A DNA stretch of 64,000 nt from Perca fluviatilis (GCF_010015445.1 NC_053116.1:25570637-25634636); one strand, 5' to 3'. Positions 1-13,478 are shown, counted from the first letter of the stretch. Numbers and translations: made by a program. Notes: generated by a model not told the origin, from the letters alone.

Positions 1-1331
1 TGTTGTTTTCTTTTTTTTAGGTCGGGTAGAATCTATCTCTGTTGATCCTGTTCGTTTATTTGCTGCTTTCATGGCTGTACTACCGTTACAGCTGTAGCGT
101 GCTGGGTTTACGTTTTTACAGGTATATCTGGCAACCCAGCCTGGCTGTCAAACTGGGCCGTTGATAACAACACACAGATCAAAACATAAACATAAATTCC
201 GTCACGGAATGTAAATTTCAAAAAGAAAAATACTGAAATTAGCATTGTTGTCAGAAAAGATAGTATTTCAGTTTAACATGTTTCCTTAATATCTGATGAG
301 GCATTGGTGTCATTTTTGGATTTATTACAGTACAAATATTACATATTGGACCTTTAACATTGCACACACCGAAGCACCATTTTCTTTGGTTTAGGTCGTT
401 AATCACAGGCTTCCATGCAAAATGCTGACTTGTGTGGATATTTACATGAGAATGGAAGGGCCGTGCTGCCCAGCCAGTAATGACTAACGAACGCTGGGCA
501 TGGCTAGTGGCCTGTCTCTGGAGCATGCCAGGTGCTTGTTCCAAGCCAGGCTGCATGAAAAGCAGTGCCTGACCTTGGTTCTTGCTCTTTCTCTCCTCTG
601 TACCTGTCGTTCCAACCCTCCATGATGTCAAAAAAAGTGGGTAAGGTACCAGGACTCTCCTCCCACTTCTTCTCCCTCTTCTCCTCCCATCTCCACCGCA
701 CGCACATACAGAACCTTTGGCCATTGGACACTGAACGGCTTCCTTGTCTGTGAGCTCGGTGAATGTAAACAACCAGCGAGGGCGCAAAAACAAAAGTGTT
801 ATTGCGAGGGATTCATTGTGTCAACATCTTAGCTGGTGAGCTCCAGAAGGGAAAAGTGGGCACAGTCTAGACTATTTACTGACAAAGGGAGTGTTTTACA
901 AGGGACTTATTTAATGTACACTTCACCTTTACATGCACCCCGGCTAACTAATCCGTAAAAGCAACATTTTTGTCACGGAAGGGTGATGAGATTCTCCCCT
1001 TAGGTTTTCTTACAGTGATGTCGCTGTGCGGTTGTGTCACGTTCACAAGACAGGTATACAAAAACACATTGTTCCCCCAAGAGTTAGTTAGGAGGGCAGG
1101 AAATTGATGTAGAAAACAAGCTCTTAATGTTAGCTCTTGTGAATATTGGCATTGAGGAGTTAAAGACCAAGCCTTTTAGGTGTCCCTTCAGCTGGTGCAT
1201 TTGCTAAACATTGTTGATCTATTTGGCACAAAGTAGCATTCCTTGAAGCATGAATGCTTTTCTTGAACTTGTTCCTGGAAGGCAGGGCAGTGAGATAGAT
1301 ATCTGTATAGAGAGAGACCCCACCCGACCAC

Positions 1332-1333
<2 letters not shown>

Positions 1334-1393
<60 letters not shown>
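1334..1393. repeat. (CA)n microsatellite
   Basis: 60 nt of uninterrupted CA on the plus strand. Open frames here are poly-Val-Cys read-throughs. Confidence 0.98.
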
Positions 1394-1396
<3 letters not shown>

Positions 1397-2195
1397 CAGA
1401 ATGAATAAGGTGTGGGCAAGAACCACCAGGAAGAAAATGTCATTATCAGCTAAAACTGTGTAAAGTAATTGTTTCTTGGATCTTGATTAGTAATTTCAGG
1501 AAATAGGTGATAATGACACTGCCGGTAACTTGGCACTTGAGTCTAATTAGCTAAATCAGATGGAGGTTAGCAAAGACATTAGAAGGTGCTCGGTCAGTAT
1601 ATCAATAAAATAGACTGACTTTTCCTATACCTCCTATAGCTGAATACACTGGTGTGTTCACATGTAAAACCAATTAGCTAGCACACCTTTAGTTAAAAAA
1701 AACACCATAACCAGGAAATCTGTCTGTTAGCACTAGCTTACATGCTGATGGGCATAAGCTATTTTGATTTAACTTATTGCTCTTGTGTATGTGGAGGGAC
1801 AGAGAGAAGAGGAAGGATAATGTTTATGTGATATGAGAACATTTGGTGATATGTCACTTGTGACCAGCTTTACTTCACACTAAAAAAAAAAATGTAGTAA
1901 AAGCTATGGAATTTGGTTCTTCCGATTTGCGCAGTTTAGTGGGCTGCTTGTTATCTGAAATGGATTCCTGTCACATCTTCTGCAGCGTAACGCTTGATAC
2001 ATTAAGTGAATAAACTTTTCAACTCTCTTTTGATCTTTCCTCAGTTTGCTCCAATCCATCACGGTGAACCGTTCGCCTTTAAACATTTACCGAGTTGGGA
2101 TTAACTTGATCAATATAGAAAGAGCTCTCTCCTTTTCTCCTTTGTTTGGTCTGTTTCTCTAGTCTCTCTCCTTCACATTGTACTCCCTCCTGTTA

Positions 2196-2274
2196 AAAGA
2201 AAAAAAATAAAAATAAGTTTTTTTTTTTTTATTTAAATGCAAAAGGTGAATTGCATATTTTTTTTTTTTTTTTT
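2196..2274. repeat. A-run and T-run low-complexity block
   Basis: An A-rich run (2196-2215) is followed directly by a T-run (2218-2230) and, after a short spacer, by an 18-nt T-run ending at 2274. The adjacent A and T runs are self-complementary. Confidence 0.85.
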
Positions 2275-3582
2275 GGGGGAGGTTTGAGGTCCTTAATGAA
2301 CTGGGTGGCCAGTGTTGGCCTCAACACCAATTAACACAGCTTTTAATTATGGCTCTAATCAGAGCAGCTGATGGCGAGAGCCCCCGCAACCCTGAATACA
2401 AGAGCCCTGCTGAGACATGCAGATGCACACTTTTGACTGCTGAAATACAAAAAAAGGCTTTATCAGAGAGGATGTGTGTTCATTTCAAGAATCGCTCGTT
2501 CCTTATCCAGCTTCCCTCCTCATTTATCTCCAACTCTCATTTTTTAATGTTGACCTCAGACCTGTTTGAAGAAACCCTAAAGAGGGTTGAAAACAAATAT
2601 GCCCCCAAAAATAGCCCAAACACTTTTTATTTAGTATCTCTAAAGCAGCGAGTCAAGGGTACACGCTGCCCCCGTCCAAAAAACATGAAGCAACAGCAAG
2701 AGAATGTCTACTGGAGTAGTCTGCCAACTTCCCAAGCTGAGGGAAAAATTGGTATTTTTATTATGAGGAGAGGGCGCTGACTGTTTGACTTTGCTCGGAA
2801 AAAAGTTAATTTCTGTTACAGGGGAAAGACAGAGGAGACATGCGACATGGAGGGGTATTAAAGAGGTCGGTTATTAACATGATTCCCTGAACATAAAGCA
2901 TTATTTTGTCTTAGAGCCTAGTTTGCCTGATCAGTGTTTCAGCAGCTGTCTGAGCAGAGGAATGACTGCCAGCTACAGTGCTTGATTCTAGTATTAAGGA
3001 TGGGAGGAAAGCTCTTGAGAGTGGAAGTTCTGTTCAATCCGTTTGACTTCTTTTGGATCGGACTCTCAGTAGGGCCTGGAAAGGAGGGACCTAGATCAGT
3101 AACCTTCACGCTTCTCGGGAATATTACAGGAGAATATGTCATTTTTTGGCAAAGACAAGAAAACAAGTAGTAATGGCAGCCTTCTCACACATGCGTTTGA
3201 TTTAACACAATTATGCATGTACTCCACTACTTCAGGACACTGCGTGGTTAAGTGGTGAGGTATAAAAAGTTAAAGCACAATGCTCCATGGTAGAGGAGGT
3301 CCAACTTTTATTAAGCTTACTGTTGAACTACAGAAAGTTTACTTAGATACTATTGATGGAAAAACAACATAAGCAGCACCATGTAGTATGTTACAGGGTA
3401 TGATGCTGTGAGGGTCAGGATAGCCAAGGTCATGTGGCTCAATTATTTCATCACCTAAAAGCCCTAAAATATGGCAACCTGATCCTGTGCATGTGTTTTG
3501 TATATGGTTTTTCTGGCAATGTATGATGTGTTTGTGTGTGTATTAGCCCAAGTTAATTTGTGAAATGATGCCATATAAGGTC

Positions 3583-3585
<3 letters not shown>

Positions 3586-3630
<45 letters not shown>
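3586..3630. repeat. (GA)n microsatellite
   Basis: 45 nt of GA with one AA interruption at 3619-3621. Confidence 0.97.
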
Positions 3631-3850
3631 TTATCATCTGGCTGAGATCTCTATACATCCCTGCCATTTTTTCTGTGATTCCATTATTCTCTGTCCTCAC
3701 TATTTTCATCTCCATCTCTTTCTTTCGGCTGTCTCTTTTTGCATATACTGTACTATTCTGGGAATTGTTAGCAAAGCTCACCTACTGTTTCTAATCAGCT
3801 GCCTTTGTAAAGTGCAGTGCCCCGATACCAGAAAAGAGACTCACACCGGC

Positions 3851-3884
3851 AACACACACACACATTCACACACACACACACACA
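3851..3884. repeat. (CA)n microsatellite, interrupted
   Basis: CA tract broken by one TT near its middle. Confidence 0.93.
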
Positions 3885-4934
3885 AAGGGAGGGAAAAACA
3901 CGTTTGGAACATTTATAAGAATGCCTTTTTTCCTTTCCTTGCTTTTCTATCTCACTTCGTCTCAACACTGGCACAGATATACGTAGATACACACATGCAA
4001 TCTTGTGCACATACAGACAGCGAGAGATAGCAGAGCAGACAGAATGGCATTAAGTATGACAAATAGAGGAAGATAGATAGTAAGGTAGACAGACAGAGAG
4101 AAGCAGAGCCCAGAAAATGACCCTCTCTAAAGCCTGTTAGAAATCACAGCCGTCAGTGCACTCGGAGCTGGCATGGCAAACTGTCGGAAAACAGCCCGTC
4201 CGTCTCTCAGTTCTCTAAAGCAGCCCTTCTTCTTCTTTTGCTCTTTCCTTCTCTCTTTTCCTTTCTGTGTCTCTTTGTCACTCTCCAACTTGGTTGTACT
4301 TCCTGTAACCCTGGTAGCCTTTATTCCCTTCACTGAGAGAATTGGTTTGTAGTTGCACTGCAGCTCCCAGCGCATTGTCTGGCTTTAGTGTCTATGGTCC
4401 CTTTCATGCTGCAGGCAGGAAAGGAGACTAAACTGGATTCAGTGCAACTATCTTCCTCTTCTTTGGAATTTATGTGAATACATAATTTGCATGAAATATT
4501 GGTATGTTTGTGAGAGATGGATAGAAATAATGTGAAGCCAAGTTTTATAAATAACAAGCTTGTCTCAAAGGCTTTCAATCTATAGATAATGAAACTACTG
4601 AGATCCTTGATTCAGATAAGAAAAAACTCAGACAAGCATTCAATATACAGACTAGATGAAAGTAGTATAATTACAATATCAAGTAAATACAAAGTACATA
4701 AAGTATAATTTAGTATTTAGTAAACATTAAGCTTGAAGAGTTAAAGATTTTCAGGCAAAGTGTCGATAGCTAATATAGAAGATGTATTAGAAGGCCACAT
4801 ATTGGAAGCAGGTTATGATGATTAAGTCTCTTTACAAATTGAGTTGGTTGATTTCAAAGCAGTCCTGATCTTTTCATCACCTGCTGTGTTTCATTATATC
4901 AGCTTGTAAGTCTACAGGGCCCTGACGCTGAAAC

Positions 4935-4966
4935 AACACACACACACACACACATACACACACACA
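4935..4966. repeat. (CA)n microsatellite, interrupted
   Basis: 32 nt of CA with a single CATA interruption. Confidence 0.94.
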
Positions 4967-5219
4967 TCTAACCTAATTAAAATGGCCTGGTTAAGCACCG
5001 TGTGTCAGGGCCTAGCAGGGGTAGGTGTTAGGCATGTGGAGAAGGAGGGGGTGCTCCAGGGATGGGGGCGCACAAATCTCAACTTAAACGCAAAGAGATT
5101 AGACAACTTTTGCAAGATATTAGCTGTTCAAAAATGAGAAAAATGTCCCTAAGCCTCTTGTACAAGTGCTGGACCTGGTCAGACAAGGCCTGCTTTTGTT
5201 TCACAGGCAGAGGCATGGG

Positions 5220-5222
<3 letters not shown>

Positions 5223-5268
<46 letters not shown>
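5223..5268. repeat. (GT)n microsatellite
   Basis: 46 nt of pure GT on the plus strand. Confidence 0.98.
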
Positions 5269-5271
<3 letters not shown>

Positions 5272-5480
5272 GGCGGAGAGTCATCAGGCCTGTGGTGTGC
5301 AGGATGAGGGGACAAGACTAATCCAGGCCAGTGTGTGTGGTGACTGCATAACAATCAGGCCAGGTATTAGCAGTAAGATTACGGTCTTCCCCACCTTTCA
5401 CCCATGTGCCACAAAACAGAAAGAGAAAGAGAGAGAAATGATAGTGATTGAGATGGGAAACATAATCATTAATTAATAAT

Positions 5481-5524
5481 AATCAGTTACACATATGTTT
5501 ATAATCAGTTACACATATGTTTAT
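5481..5524. repeat. Tandem duplication, 22-bp unit
   Basis: AATCAGTTACACATATGTTT followed by AT is repeated exactly at 5481-5502 and 5503-5524. Confidence 0.95.
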
Positions 5525-6520
5525 AGTGAGTATTTATAGTATTAAAAACACAAGTTCTATCACCAAAATGTGCGCAACTTGGCCAAATTCAGAGAAATGC
5601 AGTAACAGTGTATACATGTTACATTATACATTAACATCTATTAATCACAATAAACCTGAAGTATGCTGCTCATGTTACAAACATGTCTTAATAATTTCCA
5701 GCTATGTTTTTTTTTTTTTTATAAAACACCCAATAGCTTGTGAATTCAGGGTTTAATGTCATTACAGTTGCAATATTAGAGCAAAAGGGACAAAGAGAGC
5801 GGCCACCCACCAGGCCAAATCTAACTATCTCCAATGGAGGTGAAAGGTATGCAGCATGAAACATGAAAACATCGCCCTCCCATCTGAATTATTGAACCTA
5901 CAACACTGAGAGACTTTTGTAGTTGAATAATTTTCTTCTGTCCATGTATGTGCAAAGACGTGTGCGGTCATATTGGATGTATTGTGGACACACAGTGAGT
6001 GTCCTCAGCAGTAGTGTGTTGTTTTTGTCAAGCTACAGAGACAAAGAGAGATAGGGAGGGTAAGAAGAGGGGTATTTGATGAAAAGCCCTCTCTGCGTGA
6101 TAAGAGAGAGCCACCAGAGTCCCTGGTGTGTGACAAGGCCTGGCCCCTGTCATCACAGAGCTCCTGTTGTGGCTGAGAAATCCCCACCTCCTGCCCTCCC
6201 TCACCCCCACCTCCTTTCCCTCATCTCCAGCCCAGAGAGAGAGAGAGGGAGGTCGGGAGACAGTCAGACAGACAGAAAGTGAGAGTCCAGACAGAGCCCA
6301 TGTGAGTGTGTGTCATATGGAACAGATTTAGTGCTAATGACCCCCTCCGTGTGCCCACCCTCTGCCACCCATTCCTCCAACCCCCACCTCACATCACTCC
6401 GTCCTGGCCAGTATCATCCCTTCATAAGGAATGCTGCTCTGTTTCAGCTCCAGTGTCCCATGGCTTTACCCACCCAAGCACCCATTCACCCCCCTCTCCC
6501 TGCCCCTGCCTCCCCTCCTG

Positions 6521-7110
6521 GACTTTGACTTGGACTTGGGTCGGACTTAAGTTATAAAAATGAGCACCTGTGACCCGGACTTGAGTGCTGTGAGACGTGA
6601 TTTGAATTTAAAAGCAAAAACACTCAAGTCTCATGTTGGGACCTGGTTAGATTGCTTAATGATGAAATTTAAACAGGTTAGTTCCAATCAGTCAATTTAC
6701 TGTTGAAGTCATTTATGAAGCAAAATGATCAAATGTTTTCTAATTCCTAATTCCAGCTTCGTAAATATCGGCTGCTTTTCTTTTTGGTTTTAAAATTGTA
6801 AATTCAATGCCTCATTGTATTGGACTGTAGGTGAAACAAAATAAACTCCTTGAAGGTGGCAATGAGCATTTCTTAATTTTGGACGTGTCTCTTGTGACTC
6901 GAGACTTGACTTGGTCTCGTCTAGAATGACTTGTAACTTGCCATAAGGCCTTGAGTTAAAAGTTACTCAGACAAACTTAAACCTTGACTTGGACTTGTCT
7001 CATATTTCTTAAAGGCTTGACTTGGACTTGTCTTCAGTGACTCAAGTCTTGACCTGGACATTTCTTGAGTGATTTGAGACTTGACTTTGATTTGCCCGTA
7101 ACAGCCCTGT
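6521..7110. mobile_element. GACTTG-rich interspersed repeat
   Basis: Two clusters of degenerate GACTTGGACTTG units (6521-6590 and 6885-7090) flank an AT-rich middle. Examples are TTTGACTTGGACTTGGG, GAGACTTGACTTGG and CAAGTCTTGACC. Similar GACTTG-rich short repeats are scattered in many teleost genomes (recollection, not checked here). It has no coding frame; antisense and sense open frames here are repeat translations. Confidence 0.55.
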
Positions 7111-7627
7111 CTCTTGCTGTCACCAGAAGACACAAAGATCACCATGAGCAGGTGGGTGCTGACGTTGTGGTGGAGGCAGCAGATACTCTGTCAGTTTTGG
7201 ATGGATGAAGATATATAGAAAGGAGAAATATCCACGGGAGCGTTGAAAAGGCTTAAAAAAAAAAAGTAAGAAAGTGTCGACAGAAATCGTATTTCACCTG
7301 GAAGTGCTGCTCTCACACTTGTCAAATGACCTGAACAAACCTACTTCACTAAAAGTCTCAAAAGTCACATTTGCTCCGTTTTTTTTGCATTAAATTATTT
7401 AACAAATCCTTTTTAAGATAAATCACAATGTGAAGGTTCTCAGCACCTTCCAAACGAGTGTCCACCACTTTAGGACTTGACCTCGACATCCACCTTCACC
7501 CGGCCCATCGGCCCCCTGCACTTCCCGTATCTCTGTCACATTGACACTGGCATTCTTTCACGTTAGCGCATCACAGTGCCGCAGATAGGCCTGCCAGACA
7601 CCCCCTGTGCTCTCCTAGTATCTCTGT

Positions 7628-7631
7628 CACA

Positions 7632-7684
<53 letters not shown>

Positions 7685-7688
7685 ACAC
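7628..7688. repeat. (CA)n microsatellite
   Basis: 61 nt of CA with an AA near the start and one CATA near the end. Confidence 0.97.
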
Positions 7689-9631
7689 GGTTAATTGGTA
7701 ACCAGAGTTTATGGGCAGCCGGGGAACTTATAGTTTGAACTACGCTACAGCGAGAAGACGTGCAAGATAATATGTCGGGTTTTGGTGAGTTATGTGTGAG
7801 TGTTTGAGATGCATGTCTGAAGTAGGGCGTTGTGTGAGGTTCAGGTCATGGAATGTGCCGTTTGAATTTGAGATTGTGTTGTCGTGGTGTCTAATGGCAG
7901 TGTTTACTGAAAGGGATGAACCATCTTACGTTTAAATGTGGACAACTTCGGATTACACTGAATATCTGTTTATCAACTCACTAGCAGTTGTCTCATCTAG
8001 CCAAATGCCAACATTTACAACCGACACTTATATAAAACATTCATCTTCTATTTTGAACCTAATCCACATTGCACAATAATTCAGCGAGGTTTTTTTTCTT
8101 TTGGAGGGAAGTTATTTGCCCCCTTTGACTCTTCGATCAATATCAATAAAGTGGTCTAGTTATCTATTTTACCCTCCTTCAACAACTAGCAGATCAATAC
8201 CTATCTGTCATGGTTTCACCCACTGAATGTTATCGCTTGTGCCGGAGATTAGCCCACCGTAGCATCTTATCCTGACATTTTCTGTTATCCTGAGTTATGC
8301 AGGTTAGAAGGAGAAGTCTTTCTCAGTGTTTTCCAGGCTTTACTTGACCAATTGCCTCATACCGAAGAAAAAATGTTTAGAGAGTTGCAGGGAAGGTTTG
8401 TTGCATGTCTAGCACAATTTATTTCATTTAAGAAACCTTATGTGTTATTTTTCTGTTGATTCTCTCTTTAATGGCTTTTATACAGCTTATAAAAAGTAGT
8501 GCGCTTCCTTTTGTCATTTTAGAATATTTGTGACAATAATTAACATTTTCTGTTGGTAAATACAGTTGTAGTTTGCACAAAACCCTAATACTGAACTATT
8601 TTATCTCTCTTTTTTTTTTTTTTTAAAACACATTAAACTATTTGACATTTCAAAAAGTAGCCCTGTAAGGAGGTGTTCCCCCTAATATCTGACCACACAC
8701 AATTGTAGTTCATGAATCGCAACCTGTGTTAACTGTGCTGCACAGTTGGCGTATGTGGTTATAAATAACATCAATACATTTTCAATTTCTATGTTGCACT
8801 ATTAGTCTTTGTCCTGTGGGAGTGTTTTCCCTTGCTGTCCATTTAAAACATTAGTATTTCATTTGGCTGTTTCCCTCCTATTTTCCTTTTTTGCACAGCC
8901 GTCTAAAACACCACTGAATTAAAGAAAAAGGGAAAAAATGGTATATCCCTTGTTAACGCTGGAGCCTTTCTCTGTCACATTGGTGTGGAGGGTCATCCAT
9001 ATTCCAGACTGTCACAGGACCCAACCAGGTCCATCCTTCATTCCTTTATCATCCTTCAAGTCCTGACCACTCTCCTCCATCTGTCTGTCAGGCCAGGACT
9101 TGACCTCTCACCTCTGGAGGCCCGCCCATCTTGTTACCCCTAACCCTTAGTTGATTGTGTCACTGACCGGCAATGGTTAATGTGTCCTTTTTCACTCTAA
9201 GACAGCAGAAAATTTATGGCACAGGGTTCACAGAAAATGTTTGAAAGCCACCTTTTAAGATTACAGAAAGGAAATCACTCAGATTAAAAATTGTCTGCAC
9301 TTGGTTTTATAGGGACGTTGGTGTAGAATAATATCACAGATTAGGATCAGCTCAGATCATTTTAAACATAACTAATCCAGAGGTGGAATTTTAAAGTTAT
9401 AAGATAAGAAATTGTTATCCCACTTCCCCCCTTTTCAACACAACAGCAGGACCTAACCACATCTCAAGAAAGTTTCACGAGTCAAAAATCCTAAAATTAA
9501 AGAAATCATTATTAACATTGAGCAACATTATTCTCTTGAGAGGAATGACACCATTACAGAGGAGTATAAAAGTAAAATAGTGTAGATTTAAATTTATTCC
9601 TTCCCCCATCCTTCTCCTTCTCTCCCTGTCT

Positions 9632-9656
9632 CTCCCCCCCCCCCCTCCCCATTCCC
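9632..9656. repeat. C-rich low-complexity run
   Basis: A run of about 13 C followed by TCCCC; part of a pyrimidine-rich strip from about 9598. Confidence 0.85.
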
Positions 9657-9785
9657 CGTCCTTCTACCTTGATGCCTGCTTAATGCCCAGACTGATGAGC
9701 CCAATTTGGACTGGTTCTGCAACCGGCCCAGTTTGATTAATGGCTCCAGGTGAGGTAGCATCAGCGCTGCCTCGTCCTTGTTTCA

Positions 9786-9786
<1 letters not shown>

Positions 9787-9875
<89 letters not shown>
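9787..9875. repeat. (CA)n microsatellite
   Basis: 89 nt of pure CA, among the longest uninterrupted tracts in the window. Confidence 0.98.
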
Positions 9876-9879
<4 letters not shown>

Positions 9880-9998
9880 CTAGCTACTCATTGCCACCGA
9901 ACCAGCCTTGTAATTGATGGCAGAGGGCTAACCATTTGCAAACCAAATGTGGAAAAGGCAGACAGAGCAAACTCTGCTTGTAGCACCTCTCCACCTCC

Positions 9999-10040
9999 TC
10001 TCTTTCTCTCTCTGTCTCTTTCTCTCTCTCTCTCTCCCCC
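9999..10040. repeat. (TC)n-rich microsatellite
   Basis: TC repeats with TGTC and TTTC interruptions followed by a C run. Confidence 0.88.
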
Positions 10041-10089
10041 TTTCTATCTGTCTGTTTCTCCACCTCCTCTCACTGTCTACACACCCACT

Positions 10090-10240
10090 CTTTCATTAGG
10101 CATTTGTCACATTGATATGAAGGACCAGGGCAGCATTGTGACATGCTCAGAGGGCAGTATAAATATTTGATTAGTCCTAATGGAAATCGTCACAGCGCGC
10201 TAATTGCACCACACATTATCTGAGGTGCAGTATCAGTGGC
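10090..10240. promoter_or_regulatory. Candidate conserved non-coding element
   Basis: Non-repetitive, compositionally mixed stretch with clustered homeodomain-type TAAT cores (TTGATTAGTCCTAATGG, GCTAATTGCACC) and E-box/GATA-like words. This is the appearance of many vertebrate developmental enhancers. It is judged by eye only. Confidence 0.2.
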
Positions 10241-11532
10241 GGACATCCCCTTTGATCCTCCTCCTCCTCCTCTTCCTTTAGCCCATCTCAGCCTCTCTTT
10301 CTTTTGTTTATGCAGTTTATTTTGGGTAATATGCCGTTATCTGCCCCCACGCCCCACCCCTCTGCCTTCCTTTCTCTCATGTTGACGTCTCTGTCTGCCT
10401 CTCCTCTCCTCCTCACTGAATGTGTGTGTCTTCTATGTTGTTTGTTCTCCTCTGGTGCCGTGTTTGCCGATGCTTCCCTCCCCATGGTGAAGCTGAGGCT
10501 CAATAGCTGCAAGGGCCACATGCGCACACAAATAGATGCACACAGGGGACCAGAGGACAATACACAGCCGGGAAACCACAAGCAATGCTTGTTCTGCTCA
10601 TTCTCATGCGCAGCTCATGATGCAGCACTATTACATGTAATATGGACATCAAATGATACTATAAAATTGACTATAAAACCGACAGACATAAATAAAACCA
10701 AATAAATTAAGTCTGTGGTGCTGTGTGGAATTACATGTATTTGACTTGACATCAAATCGAAGGAGAAGCTAATTTGATGCGTGGTGATATTGTGGCCATT
10801 AAGTCAGCAAACATCTGTGTTAAATAAGTTGGAAATTCCTCCTTGATCGCTTTATCTTTAAGGGAAAATGTGGCAAAAAGGGCCACACAGTAGCAATGCA
10901 GCCTTAACACCTTGAAAGTCTGTTGACAATTACTATTTTTAATCACATTTCTGGAAGAGCTTTGTAGTAAGCAGTCCGTTTTTATTGTTCCAGTCACCAC
11001 TCCACTCAGTAAATGTGCACCTACATCCTGACTGCAAAACTCCTAACCTTTATTCTGCATGCTTACTTTCAGTGATGCTTTGAATTCTAATCATATCCTC
11101 TTGGGGTTTTTTTATGACAAATGTGTGTCCTTTAACCAATTGGAGCTTTTGATGTGCACACAATGAGAGTTTTTTTTTAATTCCTAACATGTCCTTCCTT
11201 AACCTCCATCCTGTTTGTATTTACTTGTTGTTATTTACGGCGTGTCTCCTGCAAAGATCTGTGACATTGTTTGGTGTCGCTCTTCTTTTCTCTCTCCCTC
11301 TCCCTCTCACCCTCCCTCGGACGTTTCCATTTAGTCAAAGACAAAACAAGTTAATTAGATCGGAAGTGCGGGCCTATCAATGGAGAATCAGTATTCAAAT
11401 CAAGGCCTTGTCTGGACACAAACAGCAGGAAGCCAAACAAGACCCCGGCGCTGCTGAATGGGAGGACAGGAGAGAGAGAGAGACAGACACAGAAAGAGAG
11501 AGCCTGTAGTTGGGGGGGGGCTTGCATTGGTC

Positions 11533-11533
<1 letters not shown>

Positions 11534-11602
<69 letters not shown>
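11534..11602. repeat. (CA)n microsatellite
   Basis: 69 nt of pure CA, preceded by a run of about nine G near 11512-11520. Confidence 0.98.
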
Positions 11603-11603
<1 letters not shown>

Positions 11604-11775
11604 GGTACTGGGTCAATTGCATTTCTGTGTTTCTTTTCATGTCTGCATATATTTTAATGTGTACATTCAAGGACATTTTGACACTGTGATAACTTTTGAA
11701 GCATTTCAAATTTAATTTAATTCTCAGTGTGGTTTTGTGTGAACTGCAGTGGCCTTCATTTATTCTTACCTTGCT

Positions 11776-11818
11776 CTCTTATTATGTTGTTACAACTCTT
11801 ATTATGTTGTTACAACTC
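11776..11818. repeat. Tandem duplication, 20-bp period
   Basis: CTCTTATTATGTTGTTACAA is present twice in tandem (11776-11795 and 11796-11815), plus CTC of a third copy. Confidence 0.95.
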
Positions 11819-11890
11819 AGCATTGTAAATGAGAGCTCTCCACCCTCCACATGTTCTCTGTGACTTAAATAAAGGTTAAGTAAAACTCAG
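11818..11890 (+). mobile_element. Possible L2-like LINE 3' tail
   Basis: CATTGTAAATGAGAGCTC followed by GTGACTTAAATAAAGGTTAA and GTAAAA resembles the 3' tail of an abundant fish LINE (TTGTAAAT ... TAAATAAAGGTTAA, from memory). It sits immediately after a 20-bp tandem duplication. Confidence 0.35.
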
Positions 11891-13180
11891 GGGTCCATAA
11901 ACTGGGGCACTTCCACTTCACAATTAGGCAGTACAGTATACTGCATGCTGCACTTGCGTAGACAAGAGATACGGGGACTCTAAATAGCATGGACCTTACT
12001 GTAAAGGTCAAACATGTAACATTTAAACATTGATAACAGTAACTTGGATCATAATTTGTTAGATTAAGTTAAGATAAGTTTGGTAAAGTAGCCTTTACCA
12101 GACTGAATTTTACAATGTGTGTTCAGTGGAACAAACAGCAGCATTTTTCAAGTGCGAACAGAGCTGAAAACAATTTCAGGCATGTTTAACACCTTTATTT
12201 TTTTTCAGTAATGTAAAATTGAAGGCAAATACATGCAAAGCAATGCCAGAGGAGAAGGGGGTTGTAAGAAGCAACATCCTGTTTGTGACAGGAAGCAAAA
12301 TGGTTTGTTTAGGGAAACATGATTTTAAGATGATCATGGTAGAAATGTTACTGCAGTGGGATAGACGACAGCAGTCGTTTACATGTGTCACAATTATTCT
12401 CATATGTATGTAAGTACACAGTATATTGCCGTTTAAAACTGCTGTTTTGAACCTTTAGAAACATTTTGTACATCATCTCATGCAGATACAAGAGAAGAAA
12501 AAAAAAGCATTTTTAATAGGTGAATTTGTTTCAACATGTAAACTCAGGGAGATGTCTTCTTTTTTGACTCACCCAATGATCCTCTATGGCTTTCCATCAC
12601 TCCCTCCTCCGCCTCTGCCCTAAAGCACTTTGAATGTGAATACAGCATCCACTAGAAAATCACGATTTGTGTATCTTGTTGCTGCTAATAGAAAACTTAA
12701 TATTACTTTTATATGTTTAGACACTAGCAGATTGTCCACATGGCTTTGGTTTTTTTTTCACATACACCAGCAGATATGGAAGTCAAAGAAAAGGAAAGGG
12801 AGAGGAGAAGCAGAGAGAGGAGAGGGGTGGAAGGGTGGTGGGAGGGAAAGGTCCCATTATCTCATGTCGAGGGCCACCTGAGCTAAAGACAGCCATTTGT
12901 TCCCAAATCGACCTGTCGACCCCCGCCTAATTACCAGCCAATTATTTCCAAATGGACCGCATTCAACCCACACCCTGAACACTTAAAGAGGAGAGGGACA
13001 AAATTGCCTCTCTCATTCTGTCTGCCTGTCTAACTCATTCGTCTTCCAATCCCATCGTCTTTCTGTCTTTGTTTTACTCTCTCCTTCTCTTGTTTCAGCA
13101 TTTTTTTTTATCCAGAGACAAATACTTTTGCACTTATTGTTGCAGACTTTGCAGTCAGTCCAACCAACCGCCCACTCAAC

Positions 13181-13194
13181 CACACACACACACA

Positions 13195-13275
<81 letters not shown>
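13181..13275. repeat. Compound (CA)n-(CACG)n-(CA)n microsatellite
   Basis: A CA tract, then about nine CACG/GCAC units (13195-13230), then CA again with one CCA break near 13238. The central unit is a CpG-rich tetranucleotide expansion inside a dinucleotide repeat. Confidence 0.97.
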
Positions 13276-13277
<2 letters not shown>

Positions 13278-13478
13278 TGTGCGCGGCGATATTTATTCCC
13301 AGTGCAGTCTGTGGTTCTTTGGTTGTTAATTAAGTGGCCTAATTATGGGAAGATTTGACAGTGAGTCTGTGTGGCAGTGCGATTATTGCTACTGTGTGTT
13401 TGATTATTGATATTTTCACACACATGCACACACACAAATAGTATGATGCAGCTCTCATATAGTTGCTTCATATCTCTT

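Noticed and set aside
1..20. T-rich tract ending in AG at the very start, like a splice acceptor
   Set aside because: No following open frame resembling prdm16 and no matching donor.
1160..1443. Overlapping antisense open frames with poly-Val-Cys
   Set aside because: Translation of the (CA)n microsatellite; the same explanation covers the His-Thr and Val-Cys frames at the other dinucleotide tracts.
2349..2780. 143-codon open frame on the plus strand
   Set aside because: No recognisable domain, no splice-site support in the prdm16 frame, composition like the intron; treated as chance.
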